From assembly GCA_903858165.1 (NCBI GenBank), contig CAIOHZ010000099.1, positions 1 through 45,759 of the forward strand: DNA of 45,759 bases, in the 5' to 3' direction. The position numbers and the translations under genes were made by a program. The stretch is from an uncultured Pseudomonadota bacterium (GTDB lineage: Bacteria; Pseudomonadota; Gammaproteobacteria; Steroidobacterales; Steroidobacteraceae). This document shows positions 16,790-24,983 of the stretch, piece by piece (the first letter of the stretch is position 1; the number at the start of each line of letters is the position of its first letter). A model generated the notes under the pieces. That model was not told where the DNA came from. It did not search any database and worked only from the letters and a program-made list of their open reading frames with translations.

Positions 16790-18955
16790 TTGTCCTTGTT
16801 CCGTTTATCCAGAGCCCTCGTCGGAGGTCTGCTCGGCACCCTCGCGGCGCCCACGCTGCTTGCGGCTCCAGCCGCAGTAACAAACGTAGCCACCAGCGCT
16901 ACAACGTCTGTGCCGCAAGCCGCTACAACTGTTAATGCGGCGGCGGAAGGCGAAGTCATCATCGTGGCCTCCCTGCGGCGCACGCCAGCCAGCAAGCTCG
17001 CCGCCAGCGCCGTGGTGCTCGACCAAACTTCGCTACAAGCGGCTGGTGCCCAGCACTTCGCCGATGCCATGGCGCAAGTGCCGAACCTGAACTTCGCCGG
17101 CGCCAGTTCGCGTCCGCGCTATTTTCAGGTACGCGGCATTGGCGAACTCGAACAATATGAAGGTGCGCCAAACCCTTCCGTGGGGTTTCTGGTCGACGGC
17201 ATGGACTTCAGTGGCCTTGGCATGGTCGCCACCCTGTTCGATGTCGGGCAGATTGAAGTGCTGCGTGGCCCGCAGGGCGCGCGCTATGGCGCCAATGCCC
17301 TCGGTGGGCTCATCCATGTTTCCAGCCGTGCACCGGAAGGTTCCGATACCGGCGAAGTGTCGGCAACGCTCGGCACTGCCGGTACCTATGGCGCCGGCGC
17401 AGTCTACGACTTGGCCACCGGCGCAAATTCCGCTTTGCGCTTGGGCGTGCAGCAGCAGCGCAGTGATGGCTTCCGCCGCAATACCTTGCTGGGCCGCAAC
17501 GACACCAACGGCCGCAACGAAACCACGGCACGCGCCCGTTGGCAGTGGACCTACGACGACGAGCACCAAGTCGACGTGACAGCACTGCACGCGGACCTCG
17601 ACAACCGCTACGACGCCTTCGCCATCGACAACACACGCACCACGCTTTCGGACAACCCCGGTCGCGATGCACAGCGCGCCACCGGCGCGAGCTTGCGCGT
17701 GCAGTTACCCGGGCCGGGCGAGGCGAAGTGGTCGCTGGCCGCAGCACACATCGATTCCGCCAGCGTCCATGCCTATGACGGTGACTGGGGCAACGCCAGT
17801 TCTTGGGCGCCCTACACTTACGACTACACGTACCGGGCGAATCGGGACCGGCAGAACACCACGTTCGAAGCCCGGCTCGAATCGCCGGAGCTGTTGGATG
17901 ACCGCCGGTTCGCATGGCTGGTGGGCGCTTGGCATTCGCAGTTGCGCGAGCACATCAGTGAGCGCAGCGGTGGCACATACGCCGACCCGGCCTACCCCGA
18001 TGTTTTCACCAGCGACTTCGCCGGCACCAGCCGCTACAGCGCCAACACCACGGCCGTGTTCGGACAGGTAGATGCAGCGCTGCCGGCAGGTTGGCAAGCC
18101 AGCTTAGGGTTGCGACGTGAAAGCCGCGCAGCAGATTTTGTGGCCAGCGACACAACACTTTCGCCGACGAACACGCAAAGCGGCGGGCATTTAACGCTCG
18201 CGCGCCCCAGTGATTACGGCACGCTCTGGCTCAGCGCCTCGCGGGGCTACAAGGCAGGCGGCGTGAACCCCAGTCCGCAGTTGCCCGCGCGACTGCGCGA
18301 GTTCGGTCCGGAAAGCGTACGCGGTCTGGAGATGGGTTGGCGCCGTTCCAGCGAAGATGATCGCTGGCAAGGCGAAGCAGTACTCTTCGACTTGCACCGC
18401 CAACACTTACAAGTACGCACGAACGAACAACTGGTGGCTGGGGACCCGAACACCTTCGTGTTCTTCACCGACAACGCTGCCCATGGCCACCATCGCGGCC
18501 TGGAAGCCAGCCTGCGCTGGCGCCCCATTCCTGAACTGGAGGCCGGCATAGCGCTCGGCGTCTTGCGGGCGGAACTTACGGGCGTGGTTCGCGATGGCAC
18601 CGCGTTACCCACACGCGATGCCCCGCACGCACCGCGTTGGCAGTTCGCTACGCATGTGTCTTGGCAGAACCCGGCGGGCTTCCATGCGCGCCTCGACTTC
18701 ACGGGCATGGATGCGTTCTATTTCGGCAACGTCCCAGAGCGTTACCGTTCGCGCGCTTATTCGCTGCTCGGGCTGCAAGCGGGCTGGCGCGGCGAAAAGC
18801 TGGAAGCGGGAGTTTATGTACGCAACGCGCTGAATCGACAATACGCAGTGCGCGGCTTTTCCTTCGGCAACGAACCACCCGACTTCGCGGAGAAGTTGTA
18901 CACGCAACTGGGTGACCCGCGCGAAGGCGGCATGACGCTGCGCTGGCGCTTCTGA
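16790..18955 (+). CDS. TonB-dependent receptor under TPP control, probable thiamine uptake
   Basis: Outer-membrane receptor of about 721 residues, first gene behind the TPP riboswitch, so thiamine or a thiamine phosphate is the likely ligand; thiamine-regulated receptors are known in gammaproteobacteria. Signal peptide to about residue 27 (GTLAAPTLLAAPA), TonB-box-like EGEVIIVAS, plug with YFQVRGIGELEQYEGAPNPS and IEVLRGPQGARYGANALGG, barrel ending GGMTLRWRF. Start: TTG 16790 preceded by GGGAGAG; the upstream TTG at 16733 would place the riboswitch platform inside the gene. A TTG at 16796 is also in frame. The stop is one base before the PnuT start, indicating an operon. Confidence 0.88.
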   Translation: MSLFRLSRALVGGLLGTLAAPTLLAAPAAVTNVATSATTSVPQAATTVNAAAEGEVIIVASLRRTPASKLAASAVVLDQTSLQAAGAQHFADAMAQVPNLNFAGASSRPRYFQVRGIGELEQYEGAPNPSVGFLVDGMDFSGLGMVATLFDVGQIEVLRGPQGARYGANALGGLIHVSSRAPEGSDTGEVSATLGTAGTYGAGAVYDLATGANSALRLGVQQQRSDGFRRNTLLGRNDTNGRNETTARARWQWTYDDEHQVDVTALHADLDNRYDAFAIDNTRTTLSDNPGRDAQRATGASLRVQLPGPGEAKWSLAAAHIDSASVHAYDGDWGNASSWAPYTYDYTYRANRDRQNTTFEARLESPELLDDRRFAWLVGAWHSQLREHISERSGGTYADPAYPDVFTSDFAGTSRYSANTTAVFGQVDAALPAGWQASLGLRRESRAADFVASDTTLSPTNTQSGGHLTLARPSDYGTLWLSASRGYKAGGVNPSPQLPARLREFGPESVRGLEMGWRRSSEDDRWQGEAVLFDLHRQHLQVRTNEQLVAGDPNTFVFFTDNAAHGHHRGLEASLRWRPIPELEAGIALGVLRAELTGVVRDGTALPTRDAPHAPRWQFATHVSWQNPAGFHARLDFTGMDAFYFGNVPERYRSRAYSLLGLQAGWRGEKLEAGVYVRNALNRQYAVRGFSFGNEPPDFAEKLYTQLGDPREGGMTLRWRF

Positions 18956-18956
18956 G

Positions 18957-19580
18957 ATGCCCGGTACTTGGCAGACTTGGCTTGAGGCCTTCGCCGTAGC
19001 GGCAGGGCTGTGCTATGTGGTCTTGGCCATTCGCGGGCGGCGCAGTTGCTGGATAGCCGGCTTGTTGTCCACGCTGGCTTACGGCGTGCTGTGCCAGGTG
19101 TCCGGGCTGTGGCTACAGGGCGCATTGCAGGTGGTTTACGCAGTGCTCGCCATCTTGGGCTGGTGGCAGTGGCGGCGTGCGCCCGCCACCTTCAGCAGCA
19201 AACCAATGCGCGCTGCTGAGACCCACGGAGCGCACCACCAAGCTTCGTCTACCGGACTGGCGGTGCATCGCTTGGGGGGGCGCAACACCCTGGCCGCGCT
19301 GGCCTTCACCGCACTCCTCACGCTGGTGGGCTACGAATTACTGATAGCCAGTGGCTCGGCACAGCCGTGGCTAGAAGCCGCCACCACTGCGGGCGGTCTT
19401 GTAGCCACTTGGCTGGCCACCCGCAAACTGCTCGACAACTGGAGTTGGTGGGTAGTCATCAACATAGCCACGGCCTGGCTGTACTGGCAGGCGGCTTTGC
19501 GCCCCACGGCTGGCCTTTACTTGGCCTATGCAACATTGGCAGTGCTTGGCTGGCGCGAATGGCGCAAGCAATTGGCGTGA
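18957..19580 (+). CDS. pnuT: PnuC-family permease, probable thiamine transporter PnuT
   Basis: Inner-membrane facilitator of the PnuC fold (207 residues, about seven helices). Family patterns include GLCYVVLAIRGRRSCWIAGLL near the N-terminus, QVVYAVLAILGWWQWRR near residue 60, and the WSWWVVINIATAWLYW helix with the W..W....N pattern used for substrate contact. PnuC members carry nicotinamide riboside; PnuT members carry thiamine, and the riboswitch plus receptor upstream and kinase downstream argue for thiamine here. ATG 18957 follows the receptor TGA by one base, and the 3' end overlaps the kinase reading frame. Confidence 0.88.
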   Translation: MPGTWQTWLEAFAVAAGLCYVVLAIRGRRSCWIAGLLSTLAYGVLCQVSGLWLQGALQVVYAVLAILGWWQWRRAPATFSSKPMRAAETHGAHHQASSTGLAVHRLGGRNTLAALAFTALLTLVGYELLIASGSAQPWLEAATTAGGLVATWLATRKLLDNWSWWVVINIATAWLYWQAALRPTAGLYLAYATLAVLGWREWRKQLA

Positions 19581-20449
19581 GCCCCAAGCATCCGCGCCTT
19601 GAGGAATTCTGCGGATGGCTTGCCGGCAGCCACTTGCCGCCTGCTTTGGCGGCGGCACGCCAGCTGCGCTGGCGCTGGCTGGCGGGTAGTGCCGTGAACC
19701 TGCGGGTGCGGGTGACCGGACAAACAGCGGCAGGCGAACAGCACTGGTTCGTCCGTTTCGCTGGCCGCGATAGTACTGCGCTTGGGGCGCACCTAACCGC
19801 GGAGGCCACAGCTCATCGTGCCGCCGCCGCCGCAGGGCTGGCACCCACACTGGTGCATGTCGATGAAGTCATAGGCATCTTGGTTAGCGAATGGTGGCCA
19901 GGTCGACCGTGGCGCTGGCGGCAAGCCCGACGCGGTCTCGAGACCTTCGCGGCGCTAGCCGCGCGCTTGCACACGGTACCCGTACCTTCTGGACTACCCT
20001 TTCTACATCCCGAGACCGCTACGCGGCAACTCCTTGCGGAACTGCCGCCGTTGGCAGGCGTGGATCGCAACCTCATGAGCGTGCCCTCGCCTACCATGGA
20101 TGTGTCGTCACCCGTGCTGGTGCACTCCGACCCGCATGCCGGCAATATTCTGCAGGCGGTCGATGGTTCGCTGCGCTTGGTGGACTTCGAATACGCGGGC
20201 GCCGGGGCGCCGGTGCATGACCTCGCCGTCTTCGCGACCAGCCATGACCTGACAGGACCACAACGGCAGGCTCTGCTGGCTGCCTACGCGGCAGCGGGTG
20301 GGCGCACCATCAGTTATCAAGAACTGCAGTTAGCCTGTGGCGTGGCCGATGCGCTGTGGCTGGCGTGGACCCTGCGCGTTCACGGCACCGCATGGCCGCA
20401 GGTGCCGCGAACACGGCGCGTGGCAGCGCGCCTCGCTGCGTTATCCTAG
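19559..20449 (+). CDS. Aminoglycoside-phosphotransferase-fold kinase, probable thiamine kinase
   Basis: Cytoplasmic kinase of the APH/choline-kinase fold (about 296 residues). The catalytic loop is VLVHSDPHAGNIL near residues 186-198 (Brenner motif H.D....N) and the metal-binding Asp is in RLVDFEYAG near 209. In the thiamine operon it most likely phosphorylates imported thiamine, trapping it, like ThiK in E. coli. Start is uncertain: ATG 19559 overlaps pnuT by 22 bp; GTG 19577 would give a classical 4-bp GTGA overlap. Either start gives the same catalytic domain. Confidence 0.82.
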   Translation: MAQAIGVSPKHPRLEEFCGWLAGSHLPPALAAARQLRWRWLAGSAVNLRVRVTGQTAAGEQHWFVRFAGRDSTALGAHLTAEATAHRAAAAAGLAPTLVHVDEVIGILVSEWWPGRPWRWRQARRGLETFAALAARLHTVPVPSGLPFLHPETATRQLLAELPPLAGVDRNLMSVPSPTMDVSSPVLVHSDPHAGNILQAVDGSLRLVDFEYAGAGAPVHDLAVFATSHDLTGPQRQALLAAYAAAGGRTISYQELQLACGVADALWLAWTLRVHGTAWPQVPRTRRVAARLAALS

Positions 20450-20481
20450 GCGCCTTCCCTTCACTGCAGCCGAGGCCTCCG

Positions 20482-20940
20482 ATGTCGGAACTCAACCCCA
20501 GCGCCGAACGCGACCCGTCCTTCAACCCGGACGACCTCTACCGCGAAGACACCTACACGGACCGCCGCATCGGCACCATTCGTGTGCTCACTCCGGTCCT
20601 GCCGTCTGGCGAACAAGACCCCGCACGTGAAGTCGAATTCAGTGGCCAGATCAGCGTGATGACGCCCATGGGCGCGCTGCCGGTCGGCTTCGATCTGCCG
20701 GGCCCAACGCTCGCTGAAGCTTCGGCCGCGTTCACGGAAGCTGCCAAAGCTGGCGTGGAGCGCACCATGCAGGAAATTCAGCAGATGCGCCGTGAAGCCG
20801 CTTCTGGCCTCGTCATCCCCGGCGCCGGCGGCGGCGGCGGCGGCATGGGTGGTGGCATGGGTGGTGGCATGGGCGGTGGTTTCGACGGCGGCTTCGGCGG
20901 TGGTGGGTTTGGCGGCGGTGGCCGCCTGCGCATGCCCTGA
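20482..20940 (+). CDS. Uncharacterised protein with Gly/Met-rich C-terminal tail
   Basis: I do not recognise this 152-residue protein. It has no signal peptide or membrane helix. The N-terminal part is polar (ERDPSFNPDDLYREDTYTDR), followed by a segment that may form strands (GTIRVLTPVLPSGEQ, FSGQISVMTPMGALPVGFDL) and a helix (about 75-105). From about residue 113 the sequence is almost purely Gly with Met and Phe, including three GMGG units. ATG 20482 has GAGG six bases upstream. It lies 32 bp after the kinase gene on the same strand, so may be read through from the thiamine operon, although its role need not be linked. It converges with cysG, leaving a 5-bp gap. Confidence 0.7.
   Translation: MSELNPSAERDPSFNPDDLYREDTYTDRRIGTIRVLTPVLPSGEQDPAREVEFSGQISVMTPMGALPVGFDLPGPTLAEASAAFTEAAKAGVERTMQEIQQMRREAASGLVIPGAGGGGGGMGGGMGGGMGGGFDGGFGGGGFGGGGRLRMP
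20842..20877 (+). repeat. 12-bp tandem repeat, three copies, encoding GMGG
   Basis: Units GGCATGGGTGGT at 20842, 20854 and 20866 (the third with one change) are in frame within the glycine-rich tail. Such in-frame repeats can change copy number by slippage. Confidence 0.8.
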
Positions 20941-20945
20941 AGACG

Positions 20946-22463
20946 TCAGGCGGCTGCGCCGTTCGCTACTACTGGCGCCGGATAAAGTACCGGTGCCGCG
21001 CCCTGCCAGTGCAATTGCTTCGCCAGTTCCACCGCTGGCCCCAAGACCAACAGCGCCGGCGAACCGACCTGCAGGTCTCTCACGGCAGCCGCGAGATGCC
21101 CTAGCGTTGTCAGCACGACGCGCTGTTCGAGGCGCCCACCGTTTTCGATGATGGCCGCCGGCAAGTGCGGCGTGCGCCCACGGGCCAGCAGTTCGCGTTG
21201 CACCCGCGGCGACTGCGACAAACCCATGTAAAGCACCAGCGTGCCTTCCTCGGCCGCCAACCCAGCCCAGTCGGTTTCATCCGAAGAGCCGCGGCAATGC
21301 GCCGTAGCAAAACGCACGCTACGCGCGACGTCGCGATGGGTGAGCGGCAAGCCGGCCTGCGCGGCACAAGCCAGCGCCGCGGTAACGCCAGGCACCACCG
21401 CGTAGGGAATGCCCGCCGCACGCAAGCAGAGCAGCTCTTCACCGCCACGACCGAACACGAACGGGTCGCCGCCTTTCAGGCGAACGACGTTCAGCCCTTC
21501 GCGGGCATAGTGCAGCAGCAAGCGGTGGATTTCGTCTTGCGTCACGGAATGCCCGCCGCCTTCCTTGCCCACTTCCACTTGCAGCGCATCACGGCGTGCA
21601 AGCGCACGCACTTCGGCGCTCACCAAGCGGTCCACCAGAATAACGTCGGCGCGTTGCAAAGCCTGCAGACCGGCGAGCGTTAGCAAGCCGGCATCGCCAG
21701 GGCCTGCGCCCACCAACGTGACATGACCTTGCACCACAGGGTCGGGGGACGATGTTGTAGCCGCTAGGCTGGCCAACAGGGCTTCACCGGCAGCCTCCTC
21801 GTGCCCTGCTTGCACCAAGCGCGCTACCTCACCGTCCATCCAGCGGTCGTAGAGTTCACGGCGCCGGGCCGGCGTCCGCACGGCGCTGGTGACGCGCTCG
21901 CGCCAACGAGCGAAAAACTGCGCCAGACGACCGAGGCCGCCATCTAATAGCAGTTCAATGTCGCGTCGTACCCGTCGTGCCAGCATGGGCGCGGTGCCAC
22001 TAGTGGACACGGCCACCAGCAACGGCGAACGGTCGATGACTGCCGGCACGATGGCGCTGCACTTCGCTGAATCGTCGACCACATTCACGAATTTTCGGGC
22101 CCGCGCACCAGCCGCCGCCACAGCCGAATTCACCGACTCGTTGTCGGTGGCGGCAACGACCAGCCAGGCGTTTACAAACCAGTCGGCAGCGAGAATGGCC
22201 GTCGGGTCTGCAGGCAGCACGGCACGAACATGGCGCAAGGTGCCACCCGCTAGGGATGCGCTGGCGCTAACTTCGGGCGTCGCGGCCTCCCGCGTACGCT
22301 GCACCAACTGCGCAGCCAAGGCTTCGTGCAGTTCCGGTGCCACCACGGTAACCACGGCACCGGCGGATAGCAGCGCCTGCACCTTGCGCAAGGCCACTTC
22401 ACCACCACCCACCACGGCAACGTCACGGCCTTGCAGATCGAGGAACAGCGGAAAGTGACGCAT
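20946..22463 (-). CDS. cysG: Siroheme synthase CysG (precorrin-2 dehydrogenase/ferrochelatase + uroporphyrinogen-III methyltransferase)
   Basis: Bifunctional enzyme making siroheme from uroporphyrinogen III (505 residues). The N-terminal part (about 1-210) is the NAD-dependent dehydrogenase/ferrochelatase module, with PLFLDLQGRDVAVVGGGEVA at the start and FVNVVDDSAKCSAIVPA. The C-terminal part (about 218-465) is the SAM-dependent methyltransferase with VTLVGAGPGDAGLLTL, DRLVS, RLKGGDPFVFGRGGEE and PGVTAALACAAQAGLPLTHR. It is the last gene of the cysJIHG operon, nine bases after cysH, and supplies the siroheme of CysI. ATG 22463 is the start. Confidence 0.96.
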   Translation of the reverse strand: MRHFPLFLDLQGRDVAVVGGGEVALRKVQALLSAGAVVTVVAPELHEALAAQLVQRTREAATPEVSASASLAGGTLRHVRAVLPADPTAILAADWFVNAWLVVAATDNESVNSAVAAAGARARKFVNVVDDSAKCSAIVPAVIDRSPLLVAVSTSGTAPMLARRVRRDIELLLDGGLGRLAQFFARWRERVTSAVRTPARRRELYDRWMDGEVARLVQAGHEEAAGEALLASLAATTSSPDPVVQGHVTLVGAGPGDAGLLTLAGLQALQRADVILVDRLVSAEVRALARRDALQVEVGKEGGGHSVTQDEIHRLLLHYAREGLNVVRLKGGDPFVFGRGGEELLCLRAAGIPYAVVPGVTAALACAAQAGLPLTHRDVARSVRFATAHCRGSSDETDWAGLAAEEGTLVLYMGLSQSPRVQRELLARGRTPHLPAAIIENGGRLEQRVVLTTLGHLAAAVRDLQVGSPALLVLGPAVELAKQLHWQGAAPVLYPAPVVANGAAA

Positions 22464-22472
22464 GGCTGATGC

Positions 22473-23276
22473 CTAGATGGAGTAGTCGGGGTCGTGCAGC
22501 CCGCACTCGCGTTTCAAACCAAAAAAACGCGTGGCCTCTTCAGAACCGGCCTCGGCCAGCGAGCGCGTGGTATGCCAATCGCCAACGGACACATAGCCCT
22601 TGTCCCACAGTGGGTGATACGGCAGCCCATGACGCTTCAGGTACATGCCAACGTCGCGGTCGCTCCAGTCGGCGATAGGGGCTACTTTGAAGCGACCTTC
22701 CTGGGCGCCGAGGAAAGCCACAGCAGAGCGGCTCTCCGCTTGATCGCGGCGCAGCCCGGTGAACCAGGTGCGCGAACCCAGCTGCTCAAACAAGCGGCGC
22801 ATGGGCTCCACCTTGTTCATGCGGTTGTAAGTTTCGATACCTCCAAGGCCCTGTTCCCACAAGCGGCCGAAGCGGGCCTCTTGCCAGCCCGCGCTCAATT
22901 CAGCGCGCGCCACCTGCAGATTGAGATTCAGCCGCTGCTGCAGCGTATCGATGAACTGGTAGGTTTCCGGGAAGAGATACCCCGTATCCACCACCACCAC
23001 GGGCGTCTGCGGCGCCTGCGACACCACCAAATGCAGCATCACTGCCGCCTGGGCACCGAAACTCGAAGACAACACATGCGGGCTGGGCAGGTTCGCCAAG
23101 GCCCAAGCCACACGCTCTTCGGCCGTCAGCGGCTCCAGTTGCGCGGAAAGCTCTGCGCGCTGCGCCGCTTCCGCAAGCGCAGCGGCCACATTGCCGGCGG
23201 GAGCCGCGGAAAGCGCCGGAACACTCGCCGAGAGATTAGCCATTACGTTGGCGGGCACCGCGTTCACGCCCCTCAA
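22473..23276 (-). CDS. cysH: Phosphoadenylyl-sulfate (PAPS) reductase CysH
   Basis: Thioredoxin-dependent reduction of PAPS to sulfite (267 residues from the upstream start). Motifs are [15 protein letters not shown] (the SSS PP-loop-like site), [24 protein letters not shown] and the C-terminal KRECGLH carrying the single catalytic Cys258. No CC...C..C iron-sulfur cysteines are present, which classes it as a PAPS rather than an APS reductase. Start is ambiguous: TTG 23276 gives a TTGA overlap with the cysI stop, GTG 23267 has GGAGG ten bases upstream, and ATG 23243 is also in frame. Confidence 0.95.
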   Translation of the reverse strand: MRGVNAVPANVMANLSASVPALSAAPAGNVAAALAEAAQRAELSAQLEPLTAEERVAWALANLPSPHVLSSSFGAQAAVMLHLVVSQAPQTPVVVVDTGYLFPETYQFIDTLQQRLNLNLQVARAELSAGWQEARFGRLWEQGLGGIETYNRMNKVEPMRRLFEQLGSRTWFTGLRRDQAESRSAVAFLGAQEGRFKVAPIADWSDRDVGMYLKRHGLPYHPLWDKGYVSVGDWHTTRSLAEAGSEEATRFFGLKRECGLHDPDYSI

Positions 23277-24970
23277 GCCTCCACGGCGGGCGGAACCACG
23301 ACACCATTGCGTACGGTCCAGTCACCGAAGGTTTCACCAGCATGACGGCCTGCTGCCCAGCCCGCAATGAGCGGATCGAGAGCCGCAAGAATAGCGGTCT
23401 CATCGAGATTCTCGCGGTAGAGCGTATTCAGCCGCGTGCCAAGGGCATCCGCGCCGAGCATGAGGTTGTAGCGGCCCGGTGCTTTGCCCACAAGACCAAT
23501 CTCCGCCACGTACGGCCGAGCGCAGCCGTTCGGGCAACCCGTAATGCGCACGCTGACGCGCTCGCGGTCCAGCCCGTGGCTCGTCAGCAGCGCATCCACG
23601 CGCGCACTGAAATCCATGATGTAGCGTTCGGCTTCTGCCATGGCGAGTGCACAAGTAGGCAGCGCCACGCAGGCAATAGCGTCCAGCGCGACAGGCGTGG
23701 CGACTTCATGAATCCCCAAGCCGTATTGCGTCACCAGTGCGTCGACCTTGGACTTCTCGCTCACAGCGATATTGGCGAGCTGCAGATTCTGGTTCGCCGT
23801 CAAGCGAAGCTCGCCCAGACCCAGCTCGGCGTAGGCACGCAAACCCGTCATCCACTTGGCCGTGGGGCCATCGACAATACGTCCACCGGGTACGCGCAGC
23901 GTCAGGTGCAAACGCCCATCCTCGCCGGTTTCCCAGCCAAAGCGGTCACCACGGGTGGTGAAACTGAAGGGCTTCGGTGCCGCCAAGGGACCACCGAGAC
24001 GCCGGAACAACTCTTCCTTGAACCACGCCACGCCACGGTCCTGAATGGTGTATTTCAGGCGAGCGTGCTTGCGGTTGGTGCGGTCACCGAAATCACGCTG
24101 CGTGGTCATCACCGCCGCCGCCACTTCGTTCAGACGTTCCTTCGGCAGGTACCCGATGGAATTCGCCAGACGCGGGAACGTAGCGGACTCGCCATGCGTG
24201 GCCCCTAAGCCACCCCCCGCGGTGAGGTTGAAGCCCACCAACTGGCCTGCTTCGACAATGGCGATGAAGCCGAGGTCTTGGGTGTAGATGTCCACATCAT
24301 TGTGCGGCGGCAGCACGATGGCGGCCTTGAACTTACGCGGCAGATAAGTGGCGCCGTAAAGCGGCTCCGCCTCGCCCACTTCACCGGCCAGCTTCTCGCC
24401 GTCGAGCCAAATCTCGTGGTAAGCCCGCGTATGCGGCAACAAGTGTTCCGACAGGCCGCGAGCATAGGCGTGAATTTCGGCATGAACGGCGCTCTGGGCC
24501 GGGTTGATGCCCGCCATGACATTGCGGTTCACATCGCCGCAAGCGGCGATGCAGTCAATGGCCACGCGATTCATGGCCATGAACGTGTCACGTAGGTGAC
24601 GCTTCACCACACCATGCACCTGGAAGGCTTGGCGGGTCGTTAGCTTCAGCGTGCCGTTACCGAACTCGCGAGTGATGGCATCTAGCGCCAGCCACTGCTG
24701 CGGCGTGGCCACGCCACCGGGAAGCCGGGTGCGGATCATGAAGCTGAAGGCAGGCTCCAGCTTCTGCTGACGCCGCTCCTCGCGCACATCACGGTCATCC
24801 TGCTGATAGCTGCCGTGGAACTTGATGAGCTGCGTGTCGTCGTCCGCGATGGCACCGGTAACCGGGTTGGCCAAGCTTTCGACGAGCGAACCACGGAGGC
24901 CGCGGCTGCGCGTCTTGATGCCTTCGACAGCCGACAAAGGCGCAGCAGATACGTTGGGGGACTTGGACAC
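23273..24970 (-). CDS. cysI: Sulfite reductase hemoprotein beta subunit CysI
   Basis: Siroheme/[4Fe-4S] subunit that reduces sulfite to sulfide with six electrons from CysJ (565 residues). From the start chosen here, the cluster ligands fall at Cys434, Cys440, Cys479 and Cys483 (CVALPTC and TGCPNGC), the same numbers as in the E. coli enzyme. Two ferredoxin-like and two siroheme-binding repeats are seen ([29 protein letters not shown]). Start: GTG 24970, six bases after TAAGGAG, whose TAA is the cysJ stop. The longer frame to 25048 only runs back into cysJ. Confidence 0.96.
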   Translation of the reverse strand: MSKSPNVSAAPLSAVEGIKTRSRGLRGSLVESLANPVTGAIADDDTQLIKFHGSYQQDDRDVREERRQQKLEPAFSFMIRTRLPGGVATPQQWLALDAITREFGNGTLKLTTRQAFQVHGVVKRHLRDTFMAMNRVAIDCIAACGDVNRNVMAGINPAQSAVHAEIHAYARGLSEHLLPHTRAYHEIWLDGEKLAGEVGEAEPLYGATYLPRKFKAAIVLPPHNDVDIYTQDLGFIAIVEAGQLVGFNLTAGGGLGATHGESATFPRLANSIGYLPKERLNEVAAAVMTTQRDFGDRTNRKHARLKYTIQDRGVAWFKEELFRRLGGPLAAPKPFSFTTRGDRFGWETGEDGRLHLTLRVPGGRIVDGPTAKWMTGLRAYAELGLGELRLTANQNLQLANIAVSEKSKVDALVTQYGLGIHEVATPVALDAIACVALPTCALAMAEAERYIMDFSARVDALLTSHGLDRERVSVRITGCPNGCARPYVAEIGLVGKAPGRYNLMLGADALGTRLNTLYRENLDETAILAALDPLIAGWAAGRHAGETFGDWTVRNGVVVPPAVEA

Positions 24971-24976
24971 GTCCGG

Positions 24977-24983
24977 CTCCTTA
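24977..24983 (-). promoter_or_regulatory. cysI Shine-Dalgarno fused to the cysJ stop codon
   Basis: TAAGGAG combines the cysJ TAA with a near-perfect ribosome-binding site six bases before GTG 24970. It decides the cysI start over the in-frame ATG at 24991, and suggests re-initiation by ribosomes finishing cysJ. Confidence 0.8.
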
